DNA of 64,000 nucleotides from Vibrio sp. UBA2441 (GTDB lineage: Bacteria > Pseudomonadota > Gammaproteobacteria > Enterobacterales > Vibrionaceae), in assembly GCA_002342685.1 (NCBI GenBank), contig DDQN01000031.1:67286-131285 (forward strand). The letters are read 5' to 3'. Shown here one piece after another: positions 43,764 to 52,407 of the stretch. Under the pieces are notes generated by a model. That model did not search any database and was not told the DNA's origin. It saw nothing but the letters and a program-made list of their open reading frames with translations. The translations under genes were made by a program, and so were the position numbers. Position 1 is the first letter of the stretch, and each line of letters begins with the position of its first letter.

Positions 43764-44489
43764 ATGAACCTTTTAAATAAATTCTACAACACCTCTAACT
43801 ACGACTGGACACAGCATTACAAGTCTATGTTAGAGAAAGTAAAAGATGAACGATTGGCACAGTTTTATCAACAAGGTGTCATTGATGAAAGCATTCCACT
43901 TTCTCAACTAAAGTTTGTCGCTCTGGATTTTGAAACCACAGGGCTAGATCCCGTAAAAGATGACATCATAAGTATTGGCCTCGTGCCCTTCACCCTCAAT
44001 AGGGTATTTCTAAATCAAGCCAAACATTGGTATGTAAACCCGAATACATCTTTAGACGAAGAGTCTGTCGTTATTCACGGTATCACCCACAGCGATATTG
44101 TTGACGCACCTGATCTAAAACGTATTTTGGAACAAGTATTAGAGTCACTGGCGGGCAGCATTGTCGTTGTCCACTATCGACGAATTGAACGCGAGTTTTT
44201 TGATATTGCCCTGAAACATCGTATTGGTGAAGGTATTTTGTTTCCGGTCGTTGATACTTTGGAGATTGAATCTAGAATTCAAAAAAAGAAAAATCGAAGC
44301 TTTATGAATTGGTTAAAAGGGTCTAAACCTGCATCGGTTCGTTTAGGTACTAGTAGAAAGAGATATGGACTTCCTCCCTACCCTCCTCATCATGCACTTA
44401 CTGATGCTATTGCCACCGCGGAACTTTTTCAAGCTCAAGTCGCTTACCATTACTCTCCAGATACACCCATTTGTCGAATTTGGAAATAA
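43764..44489 (+). CDS. DEDDh 3'-5' exonuclease (DnaQ-like)
   Basis: A nuclease of 241 residues. Exo I: FVALDFETTGLDPVKDDIISIG (about 51-72); exo II: GSIVVVHYRRIEREFFDI (about 131-148); exo III: HHALTDAIATAEL (about 209-221). It lies 11 bases after the cNMP/CBS/DUF294 gene, a linkage I recall from other Vibrio genomes, where it is annotated as a 3'-5' exonuclease. The pairing suggests the signal protein may control the nuclease, but this is inferred. A strong terminator overlaps its end. Confidence 0.88.
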   Translation: MNLLNKFYNTSNYDWTQHYKSMLEKVKDERLAQFYQQGVIDESIPLSQLKFVALDFETTGLDPVKDDIISIGLVPFTLNRVFLNQAKHWYVNPNTSLDEESVVIHGITHSDIVDAPDLKRILEQVLESLAGSIVVVHYRRIEREFFDIALKHRIGEGILFPVVDTLEIESRIQKKKNRSFMNWLKGSKPASVRLGTSRKRYGLPPYPPHHALTDAIATAELFQAQVAYHYSPDTPICRIWK

Positions 44490-44519
44490 AAAAAAGGCTT
44501 ACAATGTAAGCCTTTTTTC
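44486..44519. terminator. Bidirectional terminator between exonuclease and BCCT genes
   Basis: AAAAAAGGCTTAC/GTAAGCCTTTTTT with a 3-base loop, starting right at the exonuclease stop codon; it can also end the BCCT transcript on the minus strand. Confidence 0.85.
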
Positions 44520-44542
44520 ATACTGAAGTCGTATCAAATATA

Positions 44543-46111
44543 TTACTTTTCAGTTCTAAGCCCCAGAACTAAACTGACACACATCGCAAGTAACACAAAG
44601 GTAAACGGCAGAGCGGTTGAAATTGCCCCCGCTTGAAGAGCTTGTATAGCCTCAGTTCCGCCTATCCAAAGCAGCACAGCCGCAACCGCACCTTCCAAAA
44701 AGGCCCAGAAGATCCGTTGCAAAACAGGAGCATCTACTTTTCCGCCTGATGTAATACTATCAATAACTAAAGAGCCAGAATCTGATGAAGTTATGAAGAA
44801 TACCATGACGAGAATAATCGCAATAATAGATAAAACAGTACCAAATGGTAATGCTTCAAACATCTGGAACATAGCCAGCGGAACTTCTGTTAGTCCTTCT
44901 GTGCCAAGCGTACCAATGCCATTAATTATTTGATCGATTGCCATTCCACCAAAAACTGACATCCAAATTAACGTCACAAATGTTGGGACAATAAGAACCG
45001 CTGTAATAAATTCTCTTATTGTTCTGCCGCGTGAAACTCGGGCGATGAACATGCCAACAAATGGTGACCATGAAATCCACCAAGCCCAATAGAACACAGT
45101 CCAGCCTTGGAACCAAGCTTCGTCTTCACGCCCAACCGGGTTGCTTAATGGAATGATATTTTCGACATAAGCCATAAATGTTGTTGGTATAGAACCAAAT
45201 GCGACAGCATAACCGATTAACGCGACCAACATGAGTAATAGAAGTGCCACCACCATGTTAATATTACTGATCACTTTCACACCACCATCGATACCTCTCA
45301 CTACTGAAACAACTGCCAGTAGAGTGACCACCGAAATGACTATAATCTGTAATCCTAATCCGCCATCAAGACCAAATACATGGTTAATACCACTTGCTGC
45401 TTGTTGTGCACCTAAACCTAACGAGGTCGCAAGACCAAATAGGGTTGCCAGTACTGCAAGAATATCAACGATGTGTCCAGCCCATCCCCATGCTCTGTCA
45501 CCCAATAATGGGTAGAATATAGAACGCATTGAGAGTGGAAGGCCTTTATTGTAGGTAAAGAATGCTAGAGAAAGTGCGACTATGCCATAAATAGCCCATG
45601 GGTGAAGACCCCAGTGGAACATGGTCGCGCCTAAAGCGAGTTTCGCGGCTTCGGGAGAGTTAGCAGGGACATTCAACGGCGTTTCGTACCAGCCAGTAAA
45701 ATAAGCAATTGGTTCTGCAACACTCCAGAACATTAAGCCTATGCCCATACCTGCGGCGAACAGCATCGCGATCCAAGACATAAATGAATAGTCTGCTTCA
45801 GCGTCTTGCCCTCCTAAACGAATCTTTCCGTATGGAGAAACGATCAGCACCAAACAAAAGATAACAAATATGTTCGCTGACCAGATAAACAAGCTATCAA
45901 ACATGCCTATTATCTGCCATTTAACACCGTCTAGCATCGATTTCGCCGTTTCTGCATCACTTACCAGTGAAGCAATAATAAATAGGCCAATCAGTCCAGC
46001 ACTAATGCCGAATACGGGATTGTGTACATCAAATCCCCATTTCTGTACGTTGTCTTGTCCTATCGTATAATCAGTACTATCAATACTGTATTTATCGATT
46101 CCTTTAGTCAA
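44543..46111 (-). CDS. BCCT-family transporter (betaine/carnitine/choline type)
   Basis: A sodium- or proton-coupled importer of 522 residues with twelve helices. The start is a TTG at 46111 (LTKGIDKYSIDSTDYT) with AAGGTG 6 bases upstream, as in related Vibrio proteins; an in-frame frame upstream is open but lacks homology. The signatures are GMGIGLMFWSVAEPIAYF, the family's sodium and substrate site, and ISWSPFVGMFIARVSRGRTI, the aromatic box. It would take up betaine, choline or similar osmolytes. The neighbouring two-component genes are on the same strand 112 bases upstream. Confidence 0.92.
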   Translation of the reverse strand: MTKGIDKYSIDSTDYTIGQDNVQKWGFDVHNPVFGISAGLIGLFIIASLVSDAETAKSMLDGVKWQIIGMFDSLFIWSANIFVIFCLVLIVSPYGKIRLGGQDAEADYSFMSWIAMLFAAGMGIGLMFWSVAEPIAYFTGWYETPLNVPANSPEAAKLALGATMFHWGLHPWAIYGIVALSLAFFTYNKGLPLSMRSIFYPLLGDRAWGWAGHIVDILAVLATLFGLATSLGLGAQQAASGINHVFGLDGGLGLQIIVISVVTLLAVVSVVRGIDGGVKVISNINMVVALLLLMLVALIGYAVAFGSIPTTFMAYVENIIPLSNPVGREDEAWFQGWTVFYWAWWISWSPFVGMFIARVSRGRTIREFITAVLIVPTFVTLIWMSVFGGMAIDQIINGIGTLGTEGLTEVPLAMFQMFEALPFGTVLSIIAIILVMVFFITSSDSGSLVIDSITSGGKVDAPVLQRIFWAFLEGAVAAVLLWIGGTEAIQALQAGAISTALPFTFVLLAMCVSLVLGLRTEK

Positions 46112-46285
46112 AATTTCACCTTGGAACTTCCGTTGGTTAGTACAAAAAAGTATTAATCTTTCAAAAGTTGACACAAATAGAACAGATTAAATGGTACTTT
46201 TTTGCGATAAAGTGCCCAAAGAATAACATTTATGAAAAATTATTTCATAAACTTTATAAGGTTAGGCGGTATGTTTTATGCTTCA

Positions 46286-46924
46286 TTAATTGACCAAGCC
46301 TTTATCCACAGCATATTTAGCCAGTTCAGCTGTGGAATGAATATCCAGTTTGTGCTTTATGTTTTGTCGGTGCGTTTCTACCGTTCGATAGCTGATGTTC
46401 AGTAAACCAGCTACTTTTTTACTACTGGCGCCTTGCGCTACTAATTTTAAAACAGCTTCTTCACGCCGGCTAAGCGGGTTGGGTTTTTGAGCAGTCGGAA
46501 TAACCTGCTCCGTAAACAGTGTTTGGGTTGTTGATTCACAAAAGTATGTTGAACCATGATTCACTGTTTTGATTGCCTGAACCATTTTTTCAGCCGATAT
46601 CTCCTTCAACATATACCCGACCGCACCAGCTTGCATGACATTCATTATGTATTCTCGATTATCGTGCATCGTTAGCATCAGAACTTTAACGTCCGGAAAT
46701 TCTTCTTTGATCAACTTAGTCGACTCTATGCCATTCATTATCGGCATACTGACATCCATTAATACAACATCAGGAGTGAACTCCTTTACAATATCTATCG
46801 CAGTCAGTCCATTACTGGCTGTAGCTACGACTTCAATTTCAGGCTCCATTTTAAGTCGTGCCATAAAACCTTCTAACACTACCTGATGGTCATCAACAAT
46901 AATCACTCTTATCGGTTTTTCCAT
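46286..46924 (-). CDS. LuxR-type response regulator (NarL/FixJ family)
   Basis: A DNA-binding response regulator of 212 residues. The receiver domain (1-125) has IIVDDH, the phosphoacceptor D57 in VVLMDVSMPIMNG and the conserved Lys near 105. The LuxR-type HTH (about 150-210) reads LSRREEAVLKLVAQGASSKKVAGLL and ISYRTVETHRQNIKHKLDIH. It overlaps the histidine kinase gene by 16 bases, so the pair is coupled. Targets are probably the TRAP operon upstream, possibly the BCCT gene. Confidence 0.92.
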   Translation of the reverse strand: MEKPIRVIIVDDHQVVLEGFMARLKMEPEIEVVATASNGLTAIDIVKEFTPDVVLMDVSMPIMNGIESTKLIKEEFPDVKVLMLTMHDNREYIMNVMQAGAVGYMLKEISAEKMVQAIKTVNHGSTYFCESTTQTLFTEQVIPTAQKPNPLSRREEAVLKLVAQGASSKKVAGLLNISYRTVETHRQNIKHKLDIHSTAELAKYAVDKGLVN

Positions 46925-48285
46925 GCCATTAACCCATCTAAATTTAGTAATACAGTTATTTCAGTTCCCAGTCCTGCTTCAGTTATAATCTCAAAATCAC
47001 CACCAATAAACTCAACCCTCTCTCGCATGTTTCTCAGTCCAATGCCTTTTTGTTTCGATACTTCTAGATCATCAAAACCTATACCGTTATCACGAATCAT
47101 TAGCTGAAGTAGATCCCCCATCTGCTGGAGGATTATAGTCACTTTAGTCGCTTTCGCATGCTTTTCAATGTTAGTAAGAGACTCTTGCGTCACTCGATAT
47201 AACGTCGTAGCCACTTCCGATTTCAGTTTTCCTTGCTGTGTATCAAACAAAATCTCAATGTCGATCTCTGAGTGAGAACGAAAATCTTTAAGCAGGGTGT
47301 TGAGCGCAGCCTCTAGTCCAATATCATCTAACGCACTTGGTCGAAGATTGTGTGATATCCGACGAACCTCATTGATTGCTGTCGATAACGATTGTTGTGA
47401 TTTTCCAAGATGCTCAATCAATTCGGGATTTTTTGTACGATCAATCAGTTTATTATCCAGTAATTCCAAGTGGCACTTGCTCGATACCAGCAGTTGGTTA
47501 ATACCATCGTGCAGCTCTCTGGCCAGATGTTTTTTTTCATCCTCCTGAAACATCACGGTTTTGTGAGCAAGCTCTTTAAGGTTTCTGTCCGCTATCCGGT
47601 GTTCATGCAGGTTGATCGCGAGAGTAAGTACGATGATTACGGCTACCGTGGTAACTAAAATGGCGATAACGGAGAAAAAAGTGGTTTCAATATTAGTATT
47701 TACTGAAGCTTGCATTAAAGCGACTTCTTGGTGGATATCTTCTATATAAAGACCCGTTCCAACCATCCAACCCCATTTTTCCAGCCAGGCAACATAACTG
47801 AGTTTCTGTACAACTTCTTTTGTTGATGGTTTTTCCCATAAATATCGGTGAAAACCGCCGCCACTCTGGGCCTGATATAACAAAGTCTCAATTAAATAGT
47901 CACCATTTCTGTCCTGAAGTGTTAATAGGTTTTGTCCTACCAGCTCAGGTAAAACAGGGTGAACCATATTTACGCCATTCTGATCATAAACAAAAAAATA
48001 ACCATCAGAACCGAACCTAAGTCCGTTAATGATTTCTTTAACCTTGTTTTTTGCTTGGATTTCGTTGCTACCGGCTTTGTCATAAACTGGTTTTATCGCG
48101 CTTAAAGCAAGATCAACACTGTCCTTAAGTGCCGATTCCCGAGATTTAATTAAATTCTGTTGAAATATCTCGATCTCTTTTTTGCCCAGCGATTGAGTCT
48201 GATAGATAGCAATCCAGCTGATACTGGCTGTCACCATAATCAGCGGAATTAAAGTAAGTAATATCAGTTTTACTTTAAGAGGCAT
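46909..48285 (-). CDS. Histidine kinase with Cache sensor domain
   Basis: An inner-membrane kinase of 458 residues. TM1 about 7-27, a periplasmic single-Cache domain (about 35-195, with GYFFVYDQNGVNMVHPVLPE and KWGWMVGTGLYIEDI), TM2 about 203-225, HisKA_3 with the phospho-His in EKKHLARELHDGINQLL, and an HATPase domain (IRDNGIGFDD, GIGLRNMRERVEFIGG). Cache domains of this shape bind small organic acids such as pyruvate, acetate or propionate. The 16-base overlap with the regulator gene and the TRAP transporter next to it suggest it senses the transporter's substrate. Confidence 0.92.
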   Translation of the reverse strand: MPLKVKLILLTLIPLIMVTASISWIAIYQTQSLGKKEIEIFQQNLIKSRESALKDSVDLALSAIKPVYDKAGSNEIQAKNKVKEIINGLRFGSDGYFFVYDQNGVNMVHPVLPELVGQNLLTLQDRNGDYLIETLLYQAQSGGGFHRYLWEKPSTKEVVQKLSYVAWLEKWGWMVGTGLYIEDIHQEVALMQASVNTNIETTFFSVIAILVTTVAVIIVLTLAINLHEHRIADRNLKELAHKTVMFQEDEKKHLARELHDGINQLLVSSKCHLELLDNKLIDRTKNPELIEHLGKSQQSLSTAINEVRRISHNLRPSALDDIGLEAALNTLLKDFRSHSEIDIEILFDTQQGKLKSEVATTLYRVTQESLTNIEKHAKATKVTIILQQMGDLLQLMIRDNGIGFDDLEVSKQKGIGLRNMRERVEFIGGDFEIITEAGLGTEITVLLNLDGLMAWKNR

Positions 48286-48298
48286 TCCCTTCCCTCGT

Positions 48299-48341
48299 AA
48301 AAAACCGTTCTTCTCATCGATTTGAGTAAGAACGGTTTTAT
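48299..48341 (-). terminator. Terminator after the TRAP transporter operon
   Basis: AAAACCGTTCTT/AAGAACGGTTTT with a longer looped arm (CTCA/TGAG) between, on the minus strand about 105 bases after the dctM-like stop; the kinase gene begins 14 bases farther on. Confidence 0.7.
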
Positions 48342-48446
48342 ATACTCAAGTGACTTCAGGATACGGACCTAAAGGCCAGATTACTTGTGTATAGTAGCAA
48401 GGCAGGCTAACGCTCTGAAGTTTTACCTAGAAATCCAAGAGTTAGA

Positions 48447-49730
48447 TCACATTCCATAAAACCCAGGGAAAATCAGTAGCGAAGCTAATACTAAGACCTG
48501 AATAGCAATAAATGGAATTACGCCTCGATAAATATCCAGTGTTGTTACCCCCTTCGGAGCCACTCCTTTAAGATAGAACAAGCTAAAACCAAAAGGCGGG
48601 GTTAAAAACGAGGTCTGTAGATTCATTGCCACCAGAATGGCAAACCACACCATATCTATTCCCATGAGTTCGGCCACAGGCGCGATAATAGGTACAATAA
48701 TAAAACATATTTCCACGAAATCGATGAAAAAGCCTAATACAAGGATAACTAGCATTACAATGATTAAGAATCCCCACTTTTCGCCAGGTATTTCCATCAT
48801 CCATTCTTCAACCAATATGTCTCCACCAGTGTAGGTGAACGCCATTGAAAACGCCGTCGCGCCTAGAAGTATGGCAAATACCATTGCCGTTACTTTTACT
48901 GTTTCTTTAGCGGCATCATAAGTCATGCGCCAACTAAACTGACGGTATAAAATGGAGAGCACAATTGCCCCTGCACCACCCAATGCTGCTGACTCCGTTG
49001 GTGTCGCTACACCAGCAAAAATGGAGCCCAAAACTACGATAATTAATGCCAAAGGTGGTATAACCGCTTTTAAGGCTTTAAACACCTCTTCACGCCGAGA
49101 AATGGACTCGTCTCTGGCAATAGGTTGTGCTGCGCTTGGGTTCAATTTGGCATAGATTAGGATATAAAGGATGTATGCGCCAACCAAAACAAAACCAGGC
49201 CACAATGCCGCCTGAAATAAATCCCCAACAGGCACGCCCAAAACGTCACCTAACAATATCAGTACGATTGAAGGAGGAATGATCTGACCTAAAGTACCCG
49301 ACGCACAAATAGTCCCGCAGGCAAGTCCCTTGTCATAATTATACTTAAGCATAACTGGCAGTGATATAAGTCCCATGGCCACTACCGAAGCACCAACAAC
49401 ACCAGTAGAAGCTGCCAGTAACGCACCAACCAATACCGTTGAGATAGCAATGCCTCCCGGAACACCACCAAATAAACGGCCCATTGACTCTAGCAGTTGC
49501 TCTGCCAGCTTAGTTTTTTGTAACACTAACCCCATAAATACAAATAAAGGTACTGCCATCAACACCGTATTTTCCATAATGGACTGAATACGATAAGGCA
49601 TGAAAGCGAACATTTCTATGCCTTCAGCCCAAACCCCAAATAGAAGCGCTATACCGCCAAATGTAAATGCGACTGGAAACCCGATAAGTAACGCAACCAG
49701 TGCAACGAAAAACATGACTATACCAATCAT
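48447..49730 (-). CDS. TRAP transporter, large permease subunit (DctM)
   Basis: An inner-membrane protein of 427 residues with about twelve helices that forms the transport channel. Family stretches are GFPVAFTFGGIALLFG, LVGALLAASTGVVGASVVAMG and GQIIPPSIVLILLGD, and FIDFVEICFIIVPIIAP near the C-terminus. It overlaps the small subunit gene by 4 bases (ATGA). It is the last gene of the dctPQM-type operon. Confidence 0.94.
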   Translation of the reverse strand: MIGIVMFFVALVALLIGFPVAFTFGGIALLFGVWAEGIEMFAFMPYRIQSIMENTVLMAVPLFVFMGLVLQKTKLAEQLLESMGRLFGGVPGGIAISTVLVGALLAASTGVVGASVVAMGLISLPVMLKYNYDKGLACGTICASGTLGQIIPPSIVLILLGDVLGVPVGDLFQAALWPGFVLVGAYILYILIYAKLNPSAAQPIARDESISRREEVFKALKAVIPPLALIIVVLGSIFAGVATPTESAALGGAGAIVLSILYRQFSWRMTYDAAKETVKVTAMVFAILLGATAFSMAFTYTGGDILVEEWMMEIPGEKWGFLIIVMLVILVLGFFIDFVEICFIIVPIIAPVAELMGIDMVWFAILVAMNLQTSFLTPPFGFSLFYLKGVAPKGVTTLDIYRGVIPFIAIQVLVLASLLIFPGFYGM

Positions 49731-50275
49731 AGGTCGCTCCCGTGAACGTTTGTATTCCCATGCACTATTTGAGGATAAAGAATACTGTTTATTGAATGGA
49801 TAAGCAGACCAACTCCGCTAATAGCCATAAAAATAAAAGACGTTGGGATCATCGCTTTTATTATCCACCGATAAGGCAATCCGCCAGGATCCCCTGAGGT
49901 TTCACCTAAGGCAAAACTCTCCTTGGCAAAATCGATACCGAACCAAGCAACTAACAAGCAGAATGGTAGTAAAAATATCAGCGTACCTAACAAGTCGATT
50001 ATTGCACGAGCCCGTAACGACAATCTTTCATAAAAGACATCAACACGAACGTGGCCCGAAGAACGAATGGCAAATGGTACGCCCAGAAGAAATACACTAG
50101 AGAATAGGTGCCACTCAAGTTCCTGAAATGCAATAGATACATCATTGAAGACATACCTCATAACAACGTCATATACCACATTCGCCAATAACAATAAAAA
50201 CAGGATGCTAGACAACCAGCCTAAAAAGTCACCAATGCGGTTTAGTAACTGTTCCATCTTGATGAGGCTTCTCAT
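49727..50275 (-). CDS. TRAP transporter, small permease subunit (DctQ)
   Basis: An inner-membrane protein of about 182 residues with four helices, the usual DctQ length. FQELEWHLFSSVFLLGVPFAI and GHVRVDVFYERLS are family blocks. The ATG at 50275 has GGAG 6 bases ahead, whereas the in-frame ATG at 50287 has none, so 50275 is preferred. It sits between the binding-protein gene (90 bases upstream) and the large subunit, which it overlaps. Confidence 0.9.
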   Translation of the reverse strand: MRSLIKMEQLLNRIGDFLGWLSSILFLLLLANVVYDVVMRYVFNDVSIAFQELEWHLFSSVFLLGVPFAIRSSGHVRVDVFYERLSLRARAIIDLLGTLIFLLPFCLLVAWFGIDFAKESFALGETSGDPGGLPYRWIIKAMIPTSFIFMAISGVGLLIHSINSILYPQIVHGNTNVHGSDL

Positions 50276-50365
50276 TTCAGACTCCATGGAATAAATAGAT
50301 ATAATAATTAACAGTTTTGTTAGGCTTCAAAGGCCAGACGAATACTATCGACTGGCCATTCTCTT

Positions 50366-51466
50366 CTATTTGGCTTGTGCCTGACTATTCAAGTAAGCTC
50401 TATGTGAAATATCTGTCCATGAACGAACTTGCTTCAAATAACTGGCTTGTGACTCTTGGATCTCTTTAGTTAAAGGATCCTTAGCCGCATGCTCTGCTAA
50501 TAACCTATCATTTGCAGCTCGCATTTCTTTCATCACTGCTGGTGGGAAGTCTTTTACTTGTACATCGGGGTATTCTGACTTCATGGTCGACCAGTTCTTA
50601 CCACTTTCATGCGTTGCTTGTGTATACATGTCGTACGCGGCAGTTTTCATTGCCACTCGAAGGATTTCTCGCAGATCTTCTGGTAAGCGTTTCCATGTAC
50701 GTTGATTTACAAGAAATTGCAGCTCTGATCCTGGCTCATGCCAGCCCGTATAATAGTAAGGAGCTATTTTGTGAAAGCCCATGCGCAAATCCAGAGAAGG
50801 ACCTACCCACTCCAACGCATCGATAGTGCGTCTTTCAAGAGAGGTGTATAACTCTCCAGGTGCAATATTGGTTGGTTTAGCCCCAAGTTCCGCTAATACT
50901 TCTCCGGCAAAGCCTGGAATTCGCATTTTAAGACCTTTAAGATCATCGACTGTATTAATCTCTTTTTGGAACCAGCCACCCATTTGGATGTCTGTATTTC
51001 CGCCAGGGAATGACATTAGATTGTGCGGTGAGTAGACGCGCTCCATCAGCTCCATACCACCACCGTGATAAAACCAGGCGTATTGCTCCGCAGGTGTCAT
51101 ACCAAATGGCATAGAGGTAAAATAGAGCGTATTCGGAACCTTACCCTTCCAATAATATGAACCTGAATGGCCCATGTCGTATTGTCCGGACTTAACCATA
51201 TCAAAAACACCCAATGGTGCTTTGTGTTTGTTTGCTGAATCAATTCGAATTTTTAAACGACCATTCGACATTTTCTCTGCCATGGCGGCCATATTTTTAG
51301 TGGCATCACCAAAAACAGGGAAGTTCGGTCCCCACGTTTCAGCGAGTTTCAAACGATACACTTTTTCAGCCGCAGTAGCCGAAGTAGTCATCAATGCGGT
51401 GCAGGCAACAGCTGCGATCATGCTTCCTGCCAATACTCGTTTTACTGATTTTTTTATTAGGCTCAT
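50366..51466 (-). CDS. TRAP transporter substrate-binding protein, TakP-like (2-oxoacid)
   Basis: A periplasmic binding protein of 366 residues with a signal peptide (about 1-33). The blocks LMSFPGGNTDIQMGGWFQKE, INTVDDLKGLKMRIPGFAGE and RRTIDALEWVGPSLDLRMG closely match the Rhodobacter 2-oxoacid-binding protein TakP as I remember it; the Arg in KMRIPG is the family's carboxylate anchor. Pyruvate or other 2-oxo monocarboxylates are the likely ligands, by inference. It is the first gene of the operon; a CGTATTA-type inverted repeat lies about 140 bases upstream. Confidence 0.9.
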   Translation of the reverse strand: MSLIKKSVKRVLAGSMIAAVACTALMTTSATAAEKVYRLKLAETWGPNFPVFGDATKNMAAMAEKMSNGRLKIRIDSANKHKAPLGVFDMVKSGQYDMGHSGSYYWKGKVPNTLYFTSMPFGMTPAEQYAWFYHGGGMELMERVYSPHNLMSFPGGNTDIQMGGWFQKEINTVDDLKGLKMRIPGFAGEVLAELGAKPTNIAPGELYTSLERRTIDALEWVGPSLDLRMGFHKIAPYYYTGWHEPGSELQFLVNQRTWKRLPEDLREILRVAMKTAAYDMYTQATHESGKNWSTMKSEYPDVQVKDFPPAVMKEMRAANDRLLAEHAAKDPLTKEIQESQASYLKQVRSWTDISHRAYLNSQAQAK

Positions 51467-51600
51467 ACCCTTAATCCTTTGTAAAATTGCCTTGTACTCG
51501 GTTCAATAAGTACACGCTTCTACAATGAACATTTTTTTACTATTAGGAAATCAGGACGAACACGCAACAAAATAACAAACAATCTTACTCTTTAGACCTT

Positions 51601-51624
51601 CGTATTACGTATTAATACGTATTA
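51601..51624. promoter_or_regulatory. Operator-like palindrome with CGTATTA repeats
   Basis: The 16-bp perfect palindrome TACGTATTAATACGTA lies at 51606-51621, within three copies of CGTATTA (51601-51607, 51608-51614, 51618-51624). It is 140-155 bases upstream of the TRAP binding-protein start. It could be a site for the LuxR-type regulator encoded downstream. Confidence 0.4.
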
Positions 51625-51812
51625 TCCAATTAAAGCCATTTCAACATACTGTTTAGCAAACATTGTTTAATATTTTTTTACTACGAGCAGCACAAAAACA
51701 CTTAAGTAGTTACCGTTATTTTAATTGCATGGTATGTTAAGTAAATGTGATGTGAATCTCTATTTGGCTGAATTTGAACGAGAAAAACAAATCAAGAGGA
51801 TAAAGCAGAAAA

Positions 51813-51838
51813 TAAAAAAGCCTCACAAAGGAGGCTTC
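51813..51838 (-). terminator. Terminator of the winged-helix gene
   Basis: AAGCCTC/GAGGCTT with loop ACAAAG and six T's on the minus strand, about 25 bases after the stop codon at 51861. Confidence 0.8.
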
Positions 51839-51860
51839 TCTATCAAAACATGGAAAGCGT

Positions 51861-52223
51861 TTATACAAGCTTATAAATAACTTTATTGCCTGCTATCTGC
51901 TCTTTTGCAACTAGATTTTCCTCAAGTAATTTCTTAAGAGCGCCTGTTGCCCAAGCCGCAGCCTTCACATCTTCTTGACCTGCTTCAAGACCAATACCTT
52001 TTGGGTTAATGCCTTCAGGATTGTTAGTGACGATATCTAATACTTGCTGTTGTTTTGGTGTTAGTGATACCGCAACGGCTTTTACTGCTGGTTCAGTTAC
52101 TTTTTTAACTGGAGATTCTTTTACAGTATTGGTAACAGAATCTGAAGCCAATGTTGTACCTACCGTAGCTTTAATACGTTTTTGCAGTTTCATCTGCACT
52201 TTACGTTTATGAGCAAGTCTCAT
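51861..52223 (-). CDS. Small protein with C-terminal winged-helix domain
   Basis: A protein of 120 residues. The first half is basic (MRLAHKRKVQMKLQKRIK) and low complexity; the second half (about 52-120) looks like a winged-helix DNA-binding domain of the MarR/Lrp-like kind: LTPKQQQVLDIVTNNPEGIN, a turn, then a recognition-helix-like AAWATGALKKLLEENLVA and a wing ending VIYKLV. It may regulate genes nearby; no target is known. An in-frame ATG at 52193 is an alternative start. It is monocistronic. Confidence 0.65.
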   Translation of the reverse strand: MRLAHKRKVQMKLQKRIKATVGTTLASDSVTNTVKESPVKKVTEPAVKAVAVSLTPKQQQVLDIVTNNPEGINPKGIGLEAGQEDVKAAAWATGALKKLLEENLVAKEQIAGNKVIYKLV

Positions 52224-52407
52224 TAAGTTGTTTTCCTAAATCACAGCCAAATGTGGCAAAAATCAAAGCGCGTTTTATAACAAATTTTTGTGCCAAATGA
52301 CAGTTAAGCACGAAAGACTGATTACTTATTAAACACATCAGACCAATCAATAGCTTATTTTGAGAATTCTGTCGTTTTTATACTTTTTTACCTCGATAGA
52401 TTTAAGA

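Larger units (their letters stand above)
51467..51860. other. Intergenic region with operator-like repeats
   Basis: No gene is seen in these 394 bases. They hold the TRAP operon's control region (the palindrome at 51606-51621), a CRP half-site-like TGTGA near 51748, and the terminator of the winged-helix gene at 51813-51838. Confidence 0.4.

Noticed and set aside
45231..45515. 94-codon plus-strand ORF inside the BCCT gene
   Set aside because: It is antisense to conserved transporter helices and shows shadow composition (Thr/Pro-rich).
46112..46174. N-terminal extension of the BCCT transporter
   Set aside because: The TTG at 46111 has AAGGTG upstream and matches the start of related proteins; the extension has no family likeness.
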